NCBI GenBank assembly: GCA_900319525.1
Contig: ONOU01000005.1
Location: forward strand, 39,771-103,770
Origin: an uncultured Prevotellaceae bacterium
Lineage (GTDB): Bacteria > Bacteroidota > Bacteroidia > Bacteroidales > Muribaculaceae
Length of the DNA stretch: 64,000 nt
Reading direction: 5' to 3'
The notes beneath the pieces were generated by a model. The model had not been told where the DNA came from and made no database searches. It was given only the letters and a program-made list of their open reading frames with translations. The position numbers were made by a program, and so were the translations under genes. This document shows, piece by piece, positions 48,371 to 56,973 of this stretch; the first letter of the stretch is position 1, and the number at the start of each line of letters is the position of its first letter.

Positions 48371-49642
48371 TTATTTTTTCCAGTCTCTCAAGTCAATTTT
48401 TCCGGTCACAGCTTCGCTGATGACGGTCTGTCGCAGGGTGTTCAAGTCGTCACGCTGATTCTCCAACGACTTGATGGCGGTATCAATCTTTGATGTCTTC
48501 TTGTCAAGATAATCGGCTATAGCATGCTGCTCATCCTTCGCTGGAAGCAAGAAAATGAACTCTTTTATCTTTGCGATAGTGATTCTTCGCAAAGCGCTAC
48601 CTGCCATCGCCTGAGACATCTGATCTTGAAGAATACTTGAGTCAAGAGAGTATTTCAAGAATTTCGACACCAATCCATCATTAGGATGCAAAATACCTAA
48701 AGATGACAAGCAAACGAAATCATTGTTGTCTTCCACTACAGCAGAACGACCTACAGTTCCATCCTTAGCCAGAAGAACATCCCCGATAGCGGGCTGGCAT
48801 CCCTGCTTGACCAAAGTCTCAAAATCAGCAAGAGAGATCAGCAAAGCGCCCTTCACGTCAATCTTATTATTATTGACATTAGCTACCGTGACATAAGGCT
48901 TACCTTCATCTGTAGTCTGAGGCGAAAAATGAGTACCATCGGTCACATTGCATTGAAACTTAATCCTTTCAATGCTCCAGCCTTCAGGGATCATTCCGAT
49001 CCACTCGATGCCGGAGTCCTTCATTGGTGCGTCGGGGTTGAGACCCTTGGTGACGGCTTCGCTGATGACGGCCTGACGATATGCCTTCAAGTCCTCAATC
49101 TGAGTGTTGATGTCAGCGACCGAAGTATCGATCTGCCCCACCTTGTAATCAAGATAGTCAGCAATTGCCTGCTGCTCACTGTATGACGGGAGGAACCACG
49201 AGAAATTCATCATAAACTCAGATGAGACCCTTGGCATTTTGGCACCATATGTTGAGCCATTAGCTACAGATGTAAAATTCGGAGAAAGCAAGAGATACTT
49301 CAAGTATGTAGGATACGACTTTGAATTGCATCGCAACACAAAGAAATCACCGACAGCATTACCATCCATGTCTGCTTTCCACACCTTCTGTAGGTAAGGA
49401 CGGAGTTTACCGTAAACGATATCATCTGGCATGAAGGAGATTCCATTTCCCTCAAACTCACTATCAGTGGGAATGAACCGGCCTGTAGAACTCTCAATAT
49501 TCTCCAAACCAATCTTGTTGTCTGATGTAGATGGTGTAGTTACAAGTTCTGCAAAATGTTTCATTCGCAAACACTCCCACCCTTCGGGAATCATTCCAAT
49601 CCACTCGATGCCAGAGTCCTTATATGCTTCGTATTTCTTCAT
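48371..49642 (-). CDS. hsdS: Type I restriction enzyme, specificity subunit
   Basis: Two target-recognition domains in tandem, each opening with KDSGIEWIGMIPEGW (residues ~7-22 and ~210-225). Each is followed by a helical spacer (AIADYLDYKVGQIDTSVADI and AIADYLDKKTSKIDTAIKSL). The repeats are near-identical in DNA too, which permits domain exchange. The recognition sequence cannot be read from this. The start is 2 bp downstream of the hsdM stop. Confidence 0.94.
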   Translation of the reverse strand: MKKYEAYKDSGIEWIGMIPEGWECLRMKHFAELVTTPSTSDNKIGLENIESSTGRFIPTDSEFEGNGISFMPDDIVYGKLRPYLQKVWKADMDGNAVGDFFVLRCNSKSYPTYLKYLLLSPNFTSVANGSTYGAKMPRVSSEFMMNFSWFLPSYSEQQAIADYLDYKVGQIDTSVADINTQIEDLKAYRQAVISEAVTKGLNPDAPMKDSGIEWIGMIPEGWSIERIKFQCNVTDGTHFSPQTTDEGKPYVTVANVNNNKIDVKGALLISLADFETLVKQGCQPAIGDVLLAKDGTVGRSAVVEDNNDFVCLSSLGILHPNDGLVSKFLKYSLDSSILQDQMSQAMAGSALRRITIAKIKEFIFLLPAKDEQHAIADYLDKKTSKIDTAIKSLENQRDDLNTLRQTVISEAVTGKIDLRDWKK

Positions 49643-49644
49643 TC

Positions 49645-51393
49645 TCAGTCAGCAAAAATAGCGTTGATATTTGACATGATTTCTTCTTGACGTGCTTTCA
49701 CACGGTCTGCAATGGCCTCAGATGGCTCCAACTGCTGGAACTCATAGAAGTACTGCTGGAAGTTGATCTCGTAGCCGATGCGGGTCTTTGCGAGGTCAAT
49801 CCAAGCCTCCTGGTCGATGTGAGGAAGCACCTCACGAGTGAAGTACTCATTCACGTCCTGGTCGAGGCGTACACGCTCGGTGCTGCGCAGGCTGCTGTCG
49901 GGCTGCTTGGCGCCCTTCTTCAACACCAATTCGCCGTCGGCATTACGCTTGGGCTGCTCGATGGTGAGCTCCAGGAAACCGAAGTCTTGGGTCCTGAAAA
50001 CACGGCTGTACTTGCCATCCTCAAAGCTGTTATAGATCTTCATGATCTCAAGGACGTCCTCCTCGCGGATGTCGTTGCGCTTGTTGCCCAGACTCTTCTT
50101 GGCAGGCGTGCAGAAGGAAACGGCATTTATGAGCTGTACCTTACCAAGGCGACGCTCCTCCTTGTTGTTGGAGAGAATCCAAATATAGGTGCCGATACCT
50201 GCGTTATAGAACAGGTCGGTGGGCAGAGCGACGATACACTCCAGCCAGTCGTTCTCGAGAATCCACTTGCGGATGTTGCTCTCGCCACTTCCGGCACCAC
50301 CGGTGAACAGGGGTGAACCGCTGGTGACGATGCCGACGCGGCTACCCTTAGCCGACATCTTGCTGATCATGTGCTGCATGAAAAGCAACTGGGCATCACT
50401 CACGCGGGGCAGGCCAGCATAGAAGCGGCCCTCGGGGTTCATAGACTCGTTGTTGATATAGACCAGGTCCTTCTTCCAGGTTGTGCCATAAGGAGGATTG
50501 GCCATAATGAAGTTGAACTTATCGGTTGGGAACTGGTCATCAGACAGCGTATTGCCCAACCTGATGTTGGCAGCATCATTATTTGTAATCAGAGCCTCGC
50601 CCTTAGCTATGGCATAAGACTGTTCGTTGAGTTCCTGGCCATAGGTCTTGATGGTGGGCTTATTGCCATCGGTGCAGATTTCCTCCAGAATGTATTTCTT
50701 GCCCACGTTCACCATACCACCGGTGCCGCAAGTGGGGTCATAGATGCTGCGTATGATGCCCGAGCGGTTGAGGTCGTCCTTCAGCGGGTTGAAGAGCAAA
50801 GCCGACATCAGACGGATGGCGTCACGAGGCGTGAAGTGCTGACCAGCATCCTCGTTGTTCTCTTCACACGCGATACGGATGATTTCCTCAAACACATAAC
50901 CCATCGCGATATCGTCGCTCACCTCGGGGGTGATGGCCTTGACGGTGCAGATTTCCTGCACCATATTATAGAGGAGTCCGTTCCTGACAATTTTAGCACG
51001 CGTGGCATCAAACTCGAAGTAGCCCAAAATCTCCTTCACCTCGTCGTTGAAGCCATTGAGGTAGCTCGTGAAGTTGAGGTCGATATTGGCCGCGTCGTCG
51101 AGGAGTGACCTCATCGAGAAATTGGACGTGTTGTAGAACGGCAGCGGCTTGCCGGCGATGGCAGTTGCTTGACGAAGTACCGGCACCAACTTCTCGGGCA
51201 CCAACTTGTCCTTGAACTGCGCATAGGTCTTGCGCACATTCTCGTTCACCGGCTCAAGACAGCAGTCAATACGGCGTAACACAACGAAAGGCAAAATCAC
51301 CTGGCCCAACTCGTTGTGACGAAATACATCGCGGAGCACTACATCAAGAATGTTCCACACAAAGCTCACATCTGGTCTTCTGTTCTGATTCAT
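49645..51393 (-). CDS. hsdM: Type I restriction enzyme, methylase subunit
   Basis: N6-adenine methyltransferase (582 aa). The N-terminal helical HsdM domain covers about residues 1-155. The SAM-binding motif I is DPTCGTGGM (near 217) and the catalytic motif IV is NPPYGTTW (near 298). Methylates the island host's own sites and forms the core of the complex with HsdS and HsdR. It is the first gene of the operon. A promoter-proximal inverted repeat shared with the ATPase operon lies 49 bp upstream. Confidence 0.96.
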   Translation of the reverse strand: MNQNRRPDVSFVWNILDVVLRDVFRHNELGQVILPFVVLRRIDCCLEPVNENVRKTYAQFKDKLVPEKLVPVLRQATAIAGKPLPFYNTSNFSMRSLLDDAANIDLNFTSYLNGFNDEVKEILGYFEFDATRAKIVRNGLLYNMVQEICTVKAITPEVSDDIAMGYVFEEIIRIACEENNEDAGQHFTPRDAIRLMSALLFNPLKDDLNRSGIIRSIYDPTCGTGGMVNVGKKYILEEICTDGNKPTIKTYGQELNEQSYAIAKGEALITNNDAANIRLGNTLSDDQFPTDKFNFIMANPPYGTTWKKDLVYINNESMNPEGRFYAGLPRVSDAQLLFMQHMISKMSAKGSRVGIVTSGSPLFTGGAGSGESNIRKWILENDWLECIVALPTDLFYNAGIGTYIWILSNNKEERRLGKVQLINAVSFCTPAKKSLGNKRNDIREEDVLEIMKIYNSFEDGKYSRVFRTQDFGFLELTIEQPKRNADGELVLKKGAKQPDSSLRSTERVRLDQDVNEYFTREVLPHIDQEAWIDLAKTRIGYEINFQQYFYEFQQLEPSEAIADRVKARQEEIMSNINAIFAD

Positions 51394-51441
51394 ATCTTAT
51401 GGTTGTTTTTTTGTTTCTGAGTGCAAAGAAAAATACTAATT

Positions 51442-51458
51442 GTGCAAACGTATTGCAT
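51442..51458 (-). promoter_or_regulatory. Candidate operator ahead of hsdM
   Basis: GTGCAAACGTATTGCAT: half-sites GTGCA / TGCAT around a 7-bp centre (imperfect palindrome). It is almost identical to 54292-54308 ahead of the ATPase gene, and on the minus strand both are followed by similar T-rich promoter-like DNA. A likely site for the adjacent WYL regulator (inference). Confidence 0.5.
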
Positions 51459-51460
51459 TG

Positions 51461-52564
51461 TTAAGATAAAATGCGATTTTTTATTTTTGAAGGTGGTTCT
51501 GGCATACCATTTACCGAGAAATCATAGACAACTGGTGGGAAACGTCTATTACTGTTATATGGAGAATACTGGCCACTGAATCGAGATGCGACAACCAATC
51601 CTTTGAAGTCATTAATCCATTTGTCATGGTTCTCTTCATGACTATCAGGTATTTCTTCTTCATTTAAAAAATTGAAAGGCATGTTTAGGGTCATGTACAG
51701 GAATTTGCATGTCAAAGTTTGATTGCTCAGATTCGTTACACCTCTAAAGGCTTTTAACTTATGCGGAGCTTCTATCCAATAGTAGTTTGACAGTATTCTT
51801 CTATTATGAGTCAAATCGTAGTTGTAACTATGATCGGGTACGGAAAGAACTTCAAGCAATATCGAATACCCTCTCTCGTTCTCAAGTAGATTTTTTAAAT
51901 CATTAAACCGTTCGGCAATGTCATTAAACATGACACTGTCCCGTGCCTCAATTCTAGTATCATCAAAAATCACAATGAGATGATAAGTCGAAGAAAATGA
52001 CATGGGTAGTAATGCTCTTATGATCTTTTCAAAGTTGTCATATGTGTCTTGTATCGATTCGCCTCGGTCACTTCTGCAAAAAAAGCGGTCTTGAATAATC
52101 AATGTATTCGATGGCACTTTTTTCACTGGAAACCGCTCCCAGGTTTTTCCATTTTTTGCTCTATCAATAGGGAAATCTGGAGTTATAAGGAAAGTCTCTT
52201 TCAACTGGCTACTCGTTGATTCACATATCACACCATAGCCGTCCTGGATACTTTTTGCGACTTCAGGAGAAACGTCAAGGATATAAGCCCCACAAGGATT
52301 ATGTTCCAAAACTTGTTCATAATCCCCATTAGTGATTTCGTTAATCGCATCATCTTGAGCAAAATGAAGGTTTGCATTATTTTTGCGAATAACAAACAAT
52401 GGGTTGTCCATGTTTTCCTCTTCGCCCTCTTCATATTCGTCCAAAGAGATTTCAGGCTGTGCACTAAGAACCTTAAACCAATTGCTGTGGTTGTCCAGTG
52501 CATCCGACTCGTCAATAAAAACATCAACGAGCTTGTCTTTTGTCATGTAAACCCTAAACATCAC
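51461..52564 (-). CDS. Unknown protein paired with an ABC-type ATPase
   Basis: A 367-residue soluble protein; no family was recognised. It has an acidic N-terminal part (DEYEEGEEENMDN) and a central alpha/beta region (TLIIQDRFFCRSDRGESIQDTY, then HLIVIFDDTRIEARDSVMF). A conserved-looking HNRRILSNYYWI stretch near residue 260 recalls the HxR..xNY pattern seen in some phosphodiesterase-like effectors, but this is weak. It overlaps the upstream ATPase by 4 bp (ATGA), so the two are probably a toxin/effector and sensor pair. Confidence 0.6.
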   Translation of the reverse strand: MMFRVYMTKDKLVDVFIDESDALDNHSNWFKVLSAQPEISLDEYEEGEEENMDNPLFVIRKNNANLHFAQDDAINEITNGDYEQVLEHNPCGAYILDVSPEVAKSIQDGYGVICESTSSQLKETFLITPDFPIDRAKNGKTWERFPVKKVPSNTLIIQDRFFCRSDRGESIQDTYDNFEKIIRALLPMSFSSTYHLIVIFDDTRIEARDSVMFNDIAERFNDLKNLLENERGYSILLEVLSVPDHSYNYDLTHNRRILSNYYWIEAPHKLKAFRGVTNLSNQTLTCKFLYMTLNMPFNFLNEEEIPDSHEENHDKWINDFKGLVVASRFSGQYSPYNSNRRFPPVVYDFSVNGMPEPPSKIKNRILS

Positions 52565-54237
52565 TTCTTCCTCCTGGCGATTTTCATTAATTGAAGTTGA
52601 CTGTTGCCAGCAGCATCAAAGAAACCCTCACCAAACGGCTTATCAAAACTACCATCGGTATTGTAATGGAGCTCATATGGAATCCCATCTTCGCCTGACT
52701 GGAAGTAGAACACCCTGAATGGGCTGTTATTGATCAGCTCATCATCATCCTTATAATCTTCATTGGCAACCAACACTTGAGTCCTGCGAATCAAGTACTC
52801 AGAGTGTGTCTCAATTATAAGTTGAGACTTATTGGTTCCTCTACTAATTGATTGCCAGAATTCAACAAACATATCCGCCAACATGGATTGTAACATGGGA
52901 TGGATATTTTGTTCTGGCTCTTCGACCAAAATAGTCGGATAAAAACTAACTCTGTCCTGATCTGTCTTATATAATATAACTGCAAGAGAAAACAGCAGTG
53001 TCATAATCTGAATCGAACCAGTGCCTTTGTCGGCAAGGTTCATGGCTTTGCCATCTTCAATTACCTTGAGCATGTAACCAGCGCTCTGGATATCATCAAT
53101 GCGGAAATCATCTCCAATGCCAAACTGGTTCATCCATTTTTTCACAAAGAACCATTCTGTATCGCCTGGTAGTATGCGTGCTTTACAGAATTCAGAAATC
53201 GCCCGAGAGAGGACGTCCATTTTATCTTCTTTCAAATAGATTACCTTTTGAGAAGCAGCATGGGCATGGATATACTCAAGATTGAAAGCCCCTAATGCCA
53301 TCAGGAAACGTTTCTTTGCTGCATCCAATTCTGATTCTGAATCTTTGATAAGCTGTTGATTATTCGCTACAAATTTATTCTCACGCTTCCGCATGTCAAG
53401 ATTAAAATTGGCCAAACTGTACAATTTGATGTTATTAAACAGTTGCTCTATAACATTCACTTGAACAGTATCAGTAAATTCTGGAAGAGTTATAAAGCCA
53501 ATTGTTACAACATTGTCATTATTTTGTAATTCGTCAATTTCTTGCTCTATCGCCTTCATTTGCTTTCGTATAGCGTCCAATGATTTTCTTACATTCTCAC
53601 GCTCCGATACAACTTGAATCATGTCTTCTGGAATGTCTAGTTGTTCTGACGAACTATGAAAAAACGAATTCAAACGGCGCAGACTTGCTACGAGTTGCTC
53701 ATTTTGCCGTTTGTAAACATCAAGCATCATTTTTTTGCTCATCAACATGTCTTTGAATCGTTCGCTATCGTTCTTCTTTAACTCAAGAAGGAGATCTCTA
53801 GTTTGAAAGTCAAATGTAAGATGAATTGCATCATCCTTTAACTCGATAAAGTTATACGGAACTGCAACATAGTAGTTGTCTTGCTCAATGTTCTGGCCAT
53901 CAAGCACAATTGTAAATGAGCATCCATCAATGGTTGCTGATAAGGTTATTTCTTTCCTTTCAGCTTTGTTATAGAGGGCTCGCTCAAAGTTATCAATGCG
54001 CAGTTCGGCCAGTTCGTCCACGTCGAACACGAACATCGGTTTCATTGAGGCAAAGATGTTCTTACGATTTGAGACGCTGGACAAAGTGTTCAAGTTACCC
54101 TTCATCAGTTGGAGGGCTTTGAGCACGGTTGATTTACCGGCATTGTTGCGTCCGACGAAGATGTTGATATCACCGAGATCCATCTCGGGAAAGTTTTTGA
54201 AACGACGGAAGTTTTTGAATCCTACTTTCTGTATCAT
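52561..54237 (-). CDS. ABC-type AAA ATPase (OLD/RecF-like, no TOPRIM)
   Basis: A 558-residue ATPase of the SMC/RecF-like type often found in defence pairs. The start is IQKVGFKNFRRFKNF and Walker A is GRNNAGKST (near residue 29). A long coiled coil occupies about residues 190-330, Walker B is LVEEPEQNIHP (near 436), and an H-loop region ETHSEYLIRRTQ follows. There is no TOPRIM domain after the ATPase, which separates it from OLD and GajA. The effector role would lie with the overlapping downstream gene. Confidence 0.78.
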   Translation of the reverse strand: MIQKVGFKNFRRFKNFPEMDLGDINIFVGRNNAGKSTVLKALQLMKGNLNTLSSVSNRKNIFASMKPMFVFDVDELAELRIDNFERALYNKAERKEITLSATIDGCSFTIVLDGQNIEQDNYYVAVPYNFIELKDDAIHLTFDFQTRDLLLELKKNDSERFKDMLMSKKMMLDVYKRQNEQLVASLRRLNSFFHSSSEQLDIPEDMIQVVSERENVRKSLDAIRKQMKAIEQEIDELQNNDNVVTIGFITLPEFTDTVQVNVIEQLFNNIKLYSLANFNLDMRKRENKFVANNQQLIKDSESELDAAKKRFLMALGAFNLEYIHAHAASQKVIYLKEDKMDVLSRAISEFCKARILPGDTEWFFVKKWMNQFGIGDDFRIDDIQSAGYMLKVIEDGKAMNLADKGTGSIQIMTLLFSLAVILYKTDQDRVSFYPTILVEEPEQNIHPMLQSMLADMFVEFWQSISRGTNKSQLIIETHSEYLIRRTQVLVANEDYKDDDELINNSPFRVFYFQSGEDGIPYELHYNTDGSFDKPFGEGFFDAAGNSQLQLMKIARRKK

Positions 54238-54291
54238 GATGCTATCTGTTTTTTGCGTTTTTTATTTTGAGCGCGAAGGAAAAACCAAACA

Positions 54292-54308
54292 GTGCAAACG
54301 TGCTGCAC
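54292..54308 (-). promoter_or_regulatory. Candidate operator ahead of the ATPase operon
   Basis: GTGCA-AACGTGC-TGCAC: perfect 5-bp inverted repeat with a 7-bp centre. It directly abuts the end of the WYL gene and lies 55 bp upstream of the ATPase start. It shares the core GTGCAAACGT with the site ahead of hsdM. Confidence 0.5.
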
Positions 54309-55303
54309 TATTTATAAATCGCTTTAATTTTATCAATTTTTTCTTTAATTTGGTTCCTCAATTCTACCGGAGCTAGCACTTCTATATCGCTCCCAAACTG
54401 GAGGATGAGGGCTTCCAGCTCCTTATTGGGAATCACTGAAATCTCGATGATCCGCTCATCTTCACTGATTATCGTCTGTGATGGATGAAGCGGTTTAGTC
54501 AACACGTATTGGAACCTGTTTTCGGAGAACTTCAGCCTCACCGGCTGAATGCTTGCTTTCCAGTCAATGGTAACGCCAATGATGTTGTCAAGCTTCTGCT
54601 GCATTATGCCGTCATTCTCTTCATAGGTTGCCCTTGAGACCTGGATGTCCACGATCCTGTCCAGCGCAAGATTTGATATGGCCCCATTCTTAGAGGTGTT
54701 CTTGCCGAAAAGGAACCAGCGGTTATTGTATTGCTTGATCAGGTATGGGTGTATCGTCCATGTGAACGTGTGGTTACCGTAAGTCTGATAAGTGATTTCC
54801 AACACCTGCTTGTAGAGGATGGCATTAAACAGGCGGTCAATATGCTCCACGCCCTTGAGGGCCGGGACTTGCTCGAAATCAAGTATGGTCGTCGCTGAAT
54901 CCCTGAATCCACTCTGAAGCTTCACCAGCAGATCGTCGATCCATTCAAAGCATGGCATGCCCCTGAATCGCTCCAACAACCTGACGGCCTCATTCAACTT
55001 ATTGACGTCGTCATCGGACAAGAGCGTTTTATTGATAGTGAAATCAGGATCTGAATAGCGATACCACACCTGATGGCCGTCCCTATGACGCTCCAGAGGG
55101 ATGCTCCATCCAGCCTCACTCTCCATGAAATCTATATCATTGAGAATCGTCCGCCGACTGCACCCTTTATCACTGCCACAGTATTTAATGAACGCATCAG
55201 CACAAGCATCTATAAGGTCATCGATATAATACTTCTTGTGCCTGTTCCGGAAGCAGCGATCAAGCGTCTGATAACGAATCATTGGATATTTAGTGACTGC
55301 CAT
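54308..55303 (-). CDS. WYL-domain transcriptional regulator
   Basis: A 331-residue regulator. The N-terminal winged HTH (RYQTLDRCFRNRHKKYYIDD, then CSRRTILNDIDFMES) is followed by a WYL domain (ITYQTYGNHTFTWTIHPYLIKQYNNRWFLFG form) and a C-terminal WCX region (SIQPVRLKFS). WYL proteins of the BrxR/CapW type repress phage-defence operons by binding inverted repeats and respond to a ligand. It lies between an XRE gene (2-bp gap) and a defence ATPase, which fits such a role. Confidence 0.88.
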   Translation of the reverse strand: MAVTKYPMIRYQTLDRCFRNRHKKYYIDDLIDACADAFIKYCGSDKGCSRRTILNDIDFMESEAGWSIPLERHRDGHQVWYRYSDPDFTINKTLLSDDDVNKLNEAVRLLERFRGMPCFEWIDDLLVKLQSGFRDSATTILDFEQVPALKGVEHIDRLFNAILYKQVLEITYQTYGNHTFTWTIHPYLIKQYNNRWFLFGKNTSKNGAISNLALDRIVDIQVSRATYEENDGIMQQKLDNIIGVTIDWKASIQPVRLKFSENRFQYVLTKPLHPSQTIISEDERIIEISVIPNKELEALILQFGSDIEVLAPVELRNQIKEKIDKIKAIYK

Positions 55304-55305
55304 AA

Positions 55306-55530
55306 CTAAATCGCTTCAATTATCTTTTTTCTCTCAAAACGGACCAATTCGGCCAATTCCACATCGAGCAGTGCCGCTATCTTCATGAAAGTCTCCATCG
55401 GAGGTTGGCATGCATTAGTGCACCACTTCGAGACGGTGGTGGGAGCGCAGCCCAGTTGTTCGGCTAGCCACTTGTTGGTTCGCTTCTTCTCGGCGAGAAC
55501 CACTTTAATACGGTTAATGTCGTTGTCCAT
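55306..55530 (-). CDS. XRE-family DNA-binding protein
   Basis: A 74-residue Cro/CI-type HTH protein. The ATG at 55530 gives MDNDINRIKVVLAEKKRTNK, then HTH helices in WLAEQLGCAPTTVSKWCTN and a dimerising tail. The longer frame upstream overlaps the promoter. It heads a two-gene unit with the WYL regulator. Confidence 0.82.
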   Translation of the reverse strand: MDNDINRIKVVLAEKKRTNKWLAEQLGCAPTTVSKWCTNACQPPMETFMKIAALLDVELAELVRFERKKIIEAI

Positions 55531-55555
55531 AGGGTTATGCTTAATGATATGGACA

Positions 55556-55588
55556 CAAAGATAATACTTTTCCAGCAAATAACCCAAA
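55556..55588 (-). promoter_or_regulatory. Promoter of the XRE-WYL unit
   Basis: Minus-strand TTTG (55585-55588), 21-bp spacer, TATCTTTG (55556-55563), 26 bp ahead of the XRE start. Confidence 0.75.
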
Positions 55589-55654
55589 ATATCTATAAAA
55601 TATGATGAATACCTCATCAATATAGCATTTTCCCCACTTTATTGCCATCCACAG

Positions 55655-55781
55655 AAACGCGCCCTGAAATCGAAAAAATGGCGCTGATATCGGCTGGTGC
55701 GCTTATAGGTGCATGAAACGTGAAAAACGCGCGCGATTTCCACGTAGAACCTTATTCTTAAGATTGAAATAAAACGCGCGC
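55655..55781. repeat. Three AAACGCGC repeats in the divergent gap
   Basis: AAACGCGC occurs at 55655-55662, 55725-55732 and 55772-55779; the last two extend to AAACGCGCGC. The remaining sequence of the 55,531-55,857 gap has no ORF. The repeats may be regulator sites between the leftward regulators and the rightward replication cluster. Confidence 0.4.
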
Positions 55782-55857
55782 CTTGTTCATGACGTGCCAA
55801 GGGTGAATACAATTAAGAAAATGGCGATCAGAGCTAATGGTCGCACGATAATTAATT

Positions 55858-56214
55858 ATGGATGAAATGTTTAACTTATTACAAGCCATGTTCTCGACGA
55901 TAGCGGATACATGGCATGGGTCGAAGTGGGACGTGCGCTCGCTCATCAAGGCTCAAGATGAAAAAAGTATTAGTAGCGCAACATCGGTGAATGGGAACGA
56001 CAGCGATCCATACGCCGGTGACATAGACAAACTCCAGAATGCCTTGTTCAACGGGCATCCCATGGAAAACGGAACCTGCATCGATATTAGCTTGCAGGAA
56101 ATTCTACAGATAATCCCCAAAAGACGAAGACGTGTTGATAGTTATCGGGGATTAGCGAGTAGGCTCAACAAAATGGGTGTTACTCTAATCATTAAATCAC
56201 AGAAATCAAAATGA
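55858..56214 (+). CDS. Small unknown protein, mobile-element cluster
   Basis: A 118-residue protein, not recognised. The N-terminal half contains FNLLQAMFSTIADTWHG. The C-terminal part, IPKRRRRVDSYRGLASRLNK followed by MGVTLIIKS, has the look of a small winged-helix at the end of plasmid/phage primases. It overlaps the next gene by 4 bp (ATGA). Confidence 0.55.
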   Translation: MDEMFNLLQAMFSTIADTWHGSKWDVRSLIKAQDEKSISSATSVNGNDSDPYAGDIDKLQNALFNGHPMENGTCIDISLQEILQIIPKRRRRVDSYRGLASRLNKMGVTLIIKSQKSK

Positions 56215-56399
56215 TCTGGAATTGTAGAACCGGTGAGACGTACCCTAACCGGAAAGAGGCAAAGATGCGACTTGGGGGGCTTGGTGCCTTTAACGCATCG
56301 ATGAGAAGAGGAGAATTGCTATTCGTTGATAACGGCAGTTCGATTGATAACACTTTAAATCAGAAGCTATCTTATGGAAAAGAAGAAAAAAAAGTTTAA
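56211..56399 (+). CDS. Small NUMOD-like protein 1
   Basis: A 62-residue protein. The core ETYPNRKEAKMRLGG, then FNASMRRGELLFVDN, resembles short modular DNA-binding units of nuclease-associated proteins. It is paralogous to the 46-residue protein at 56974, with which it shares NRKEAK, FN and LLF-type residues in register. It overlaps the GIY-YIG gene by 26 bp. Confidence 0.6.
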   Translation: MIWNCRTGETYPNRKEAKMRLGGLGAFNASMRRGELLFVDNGSSIDNTLNQKLSYGKEEKKV

Positions 56400-56889
56400 A
56401 GCGTATGTTTACATGCTGATACCGAATTGCGATGAGGCAAGGGCTAACGGTGATGACAAAAAGGTGTATATTGGACAAACCGATGATATCAAAAAGCGAC
56501 AGGCGGACTGGCGAGACCTCTATACCCCTTATGCCGGAGAAAAGATCAATCGTGCTCGTGAGAAATATGGCTGGCAGAACTGGAAACTTGTGATACTCGA
56601 GGAGAGAGAATATGTAAATGAGTCAACACGGGATAAGAAGCTTGACGATCTCGAGACAAAATGGATTAAACACTTCAATTCAGTGGAAGAAGGGTTCAAT
56701 ACGTCATACGGACGAGGAATGAAAGGGATTCATCACACCGAGGAGGCCAGACGCAAGATGTCATTGGCAAAGCTTGGCGTTAAGAGGAGCGAAGCTGCAC
56801 GAAAGGCCATTTCTGATGGCATGAGAAAAGCCAGAAGGAAAAGGGAACGAGAGCAACGCAAACTGCAAGCCTTAGGTGCAGCTGCTTAA
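56374..56889 (+). CDS. GIY-YIG endonuclease with NUMOD3 domain
   Basis: A 171-residue homing-type nuclease. The GIY-YIG catalytic domain has YVYML (11-15) and KVYIGQT (30-36), the catalytic Arg in INRAREKYGWQNW, and Glu in LETKWIKHFNS. It is followed by a NUMOD3 DNA-binding motif (HHTEEARRKMSLAKLG) and a basic tail. Such proteins are typical of phages and mobile elements. No intron or intein is seen next to it. Confidence 0.88.
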   Translation: MEKKKKKFKAYVYMLIPNCDEARANGDDKKVYIGQTDDIKKRQADWRDLYTPYAGEKINRAREKYGWQNWKLVILEEREYVNESTRDKKLDDLETKWIKHFNSVEEGFNTSYGRGMKGIHHTEEARRKMSLAKLGVKRSEAARKAISDGMRKARRKREREQRKLQALGAAA

Positions 56890-56973
56890 CAAGAATCGTG
56901 GTCATTCAGGGAGAGGTGGCACTAAAACCATCTTTCTCTGAACTACCACATAAAACTAAATACCATACCACAC

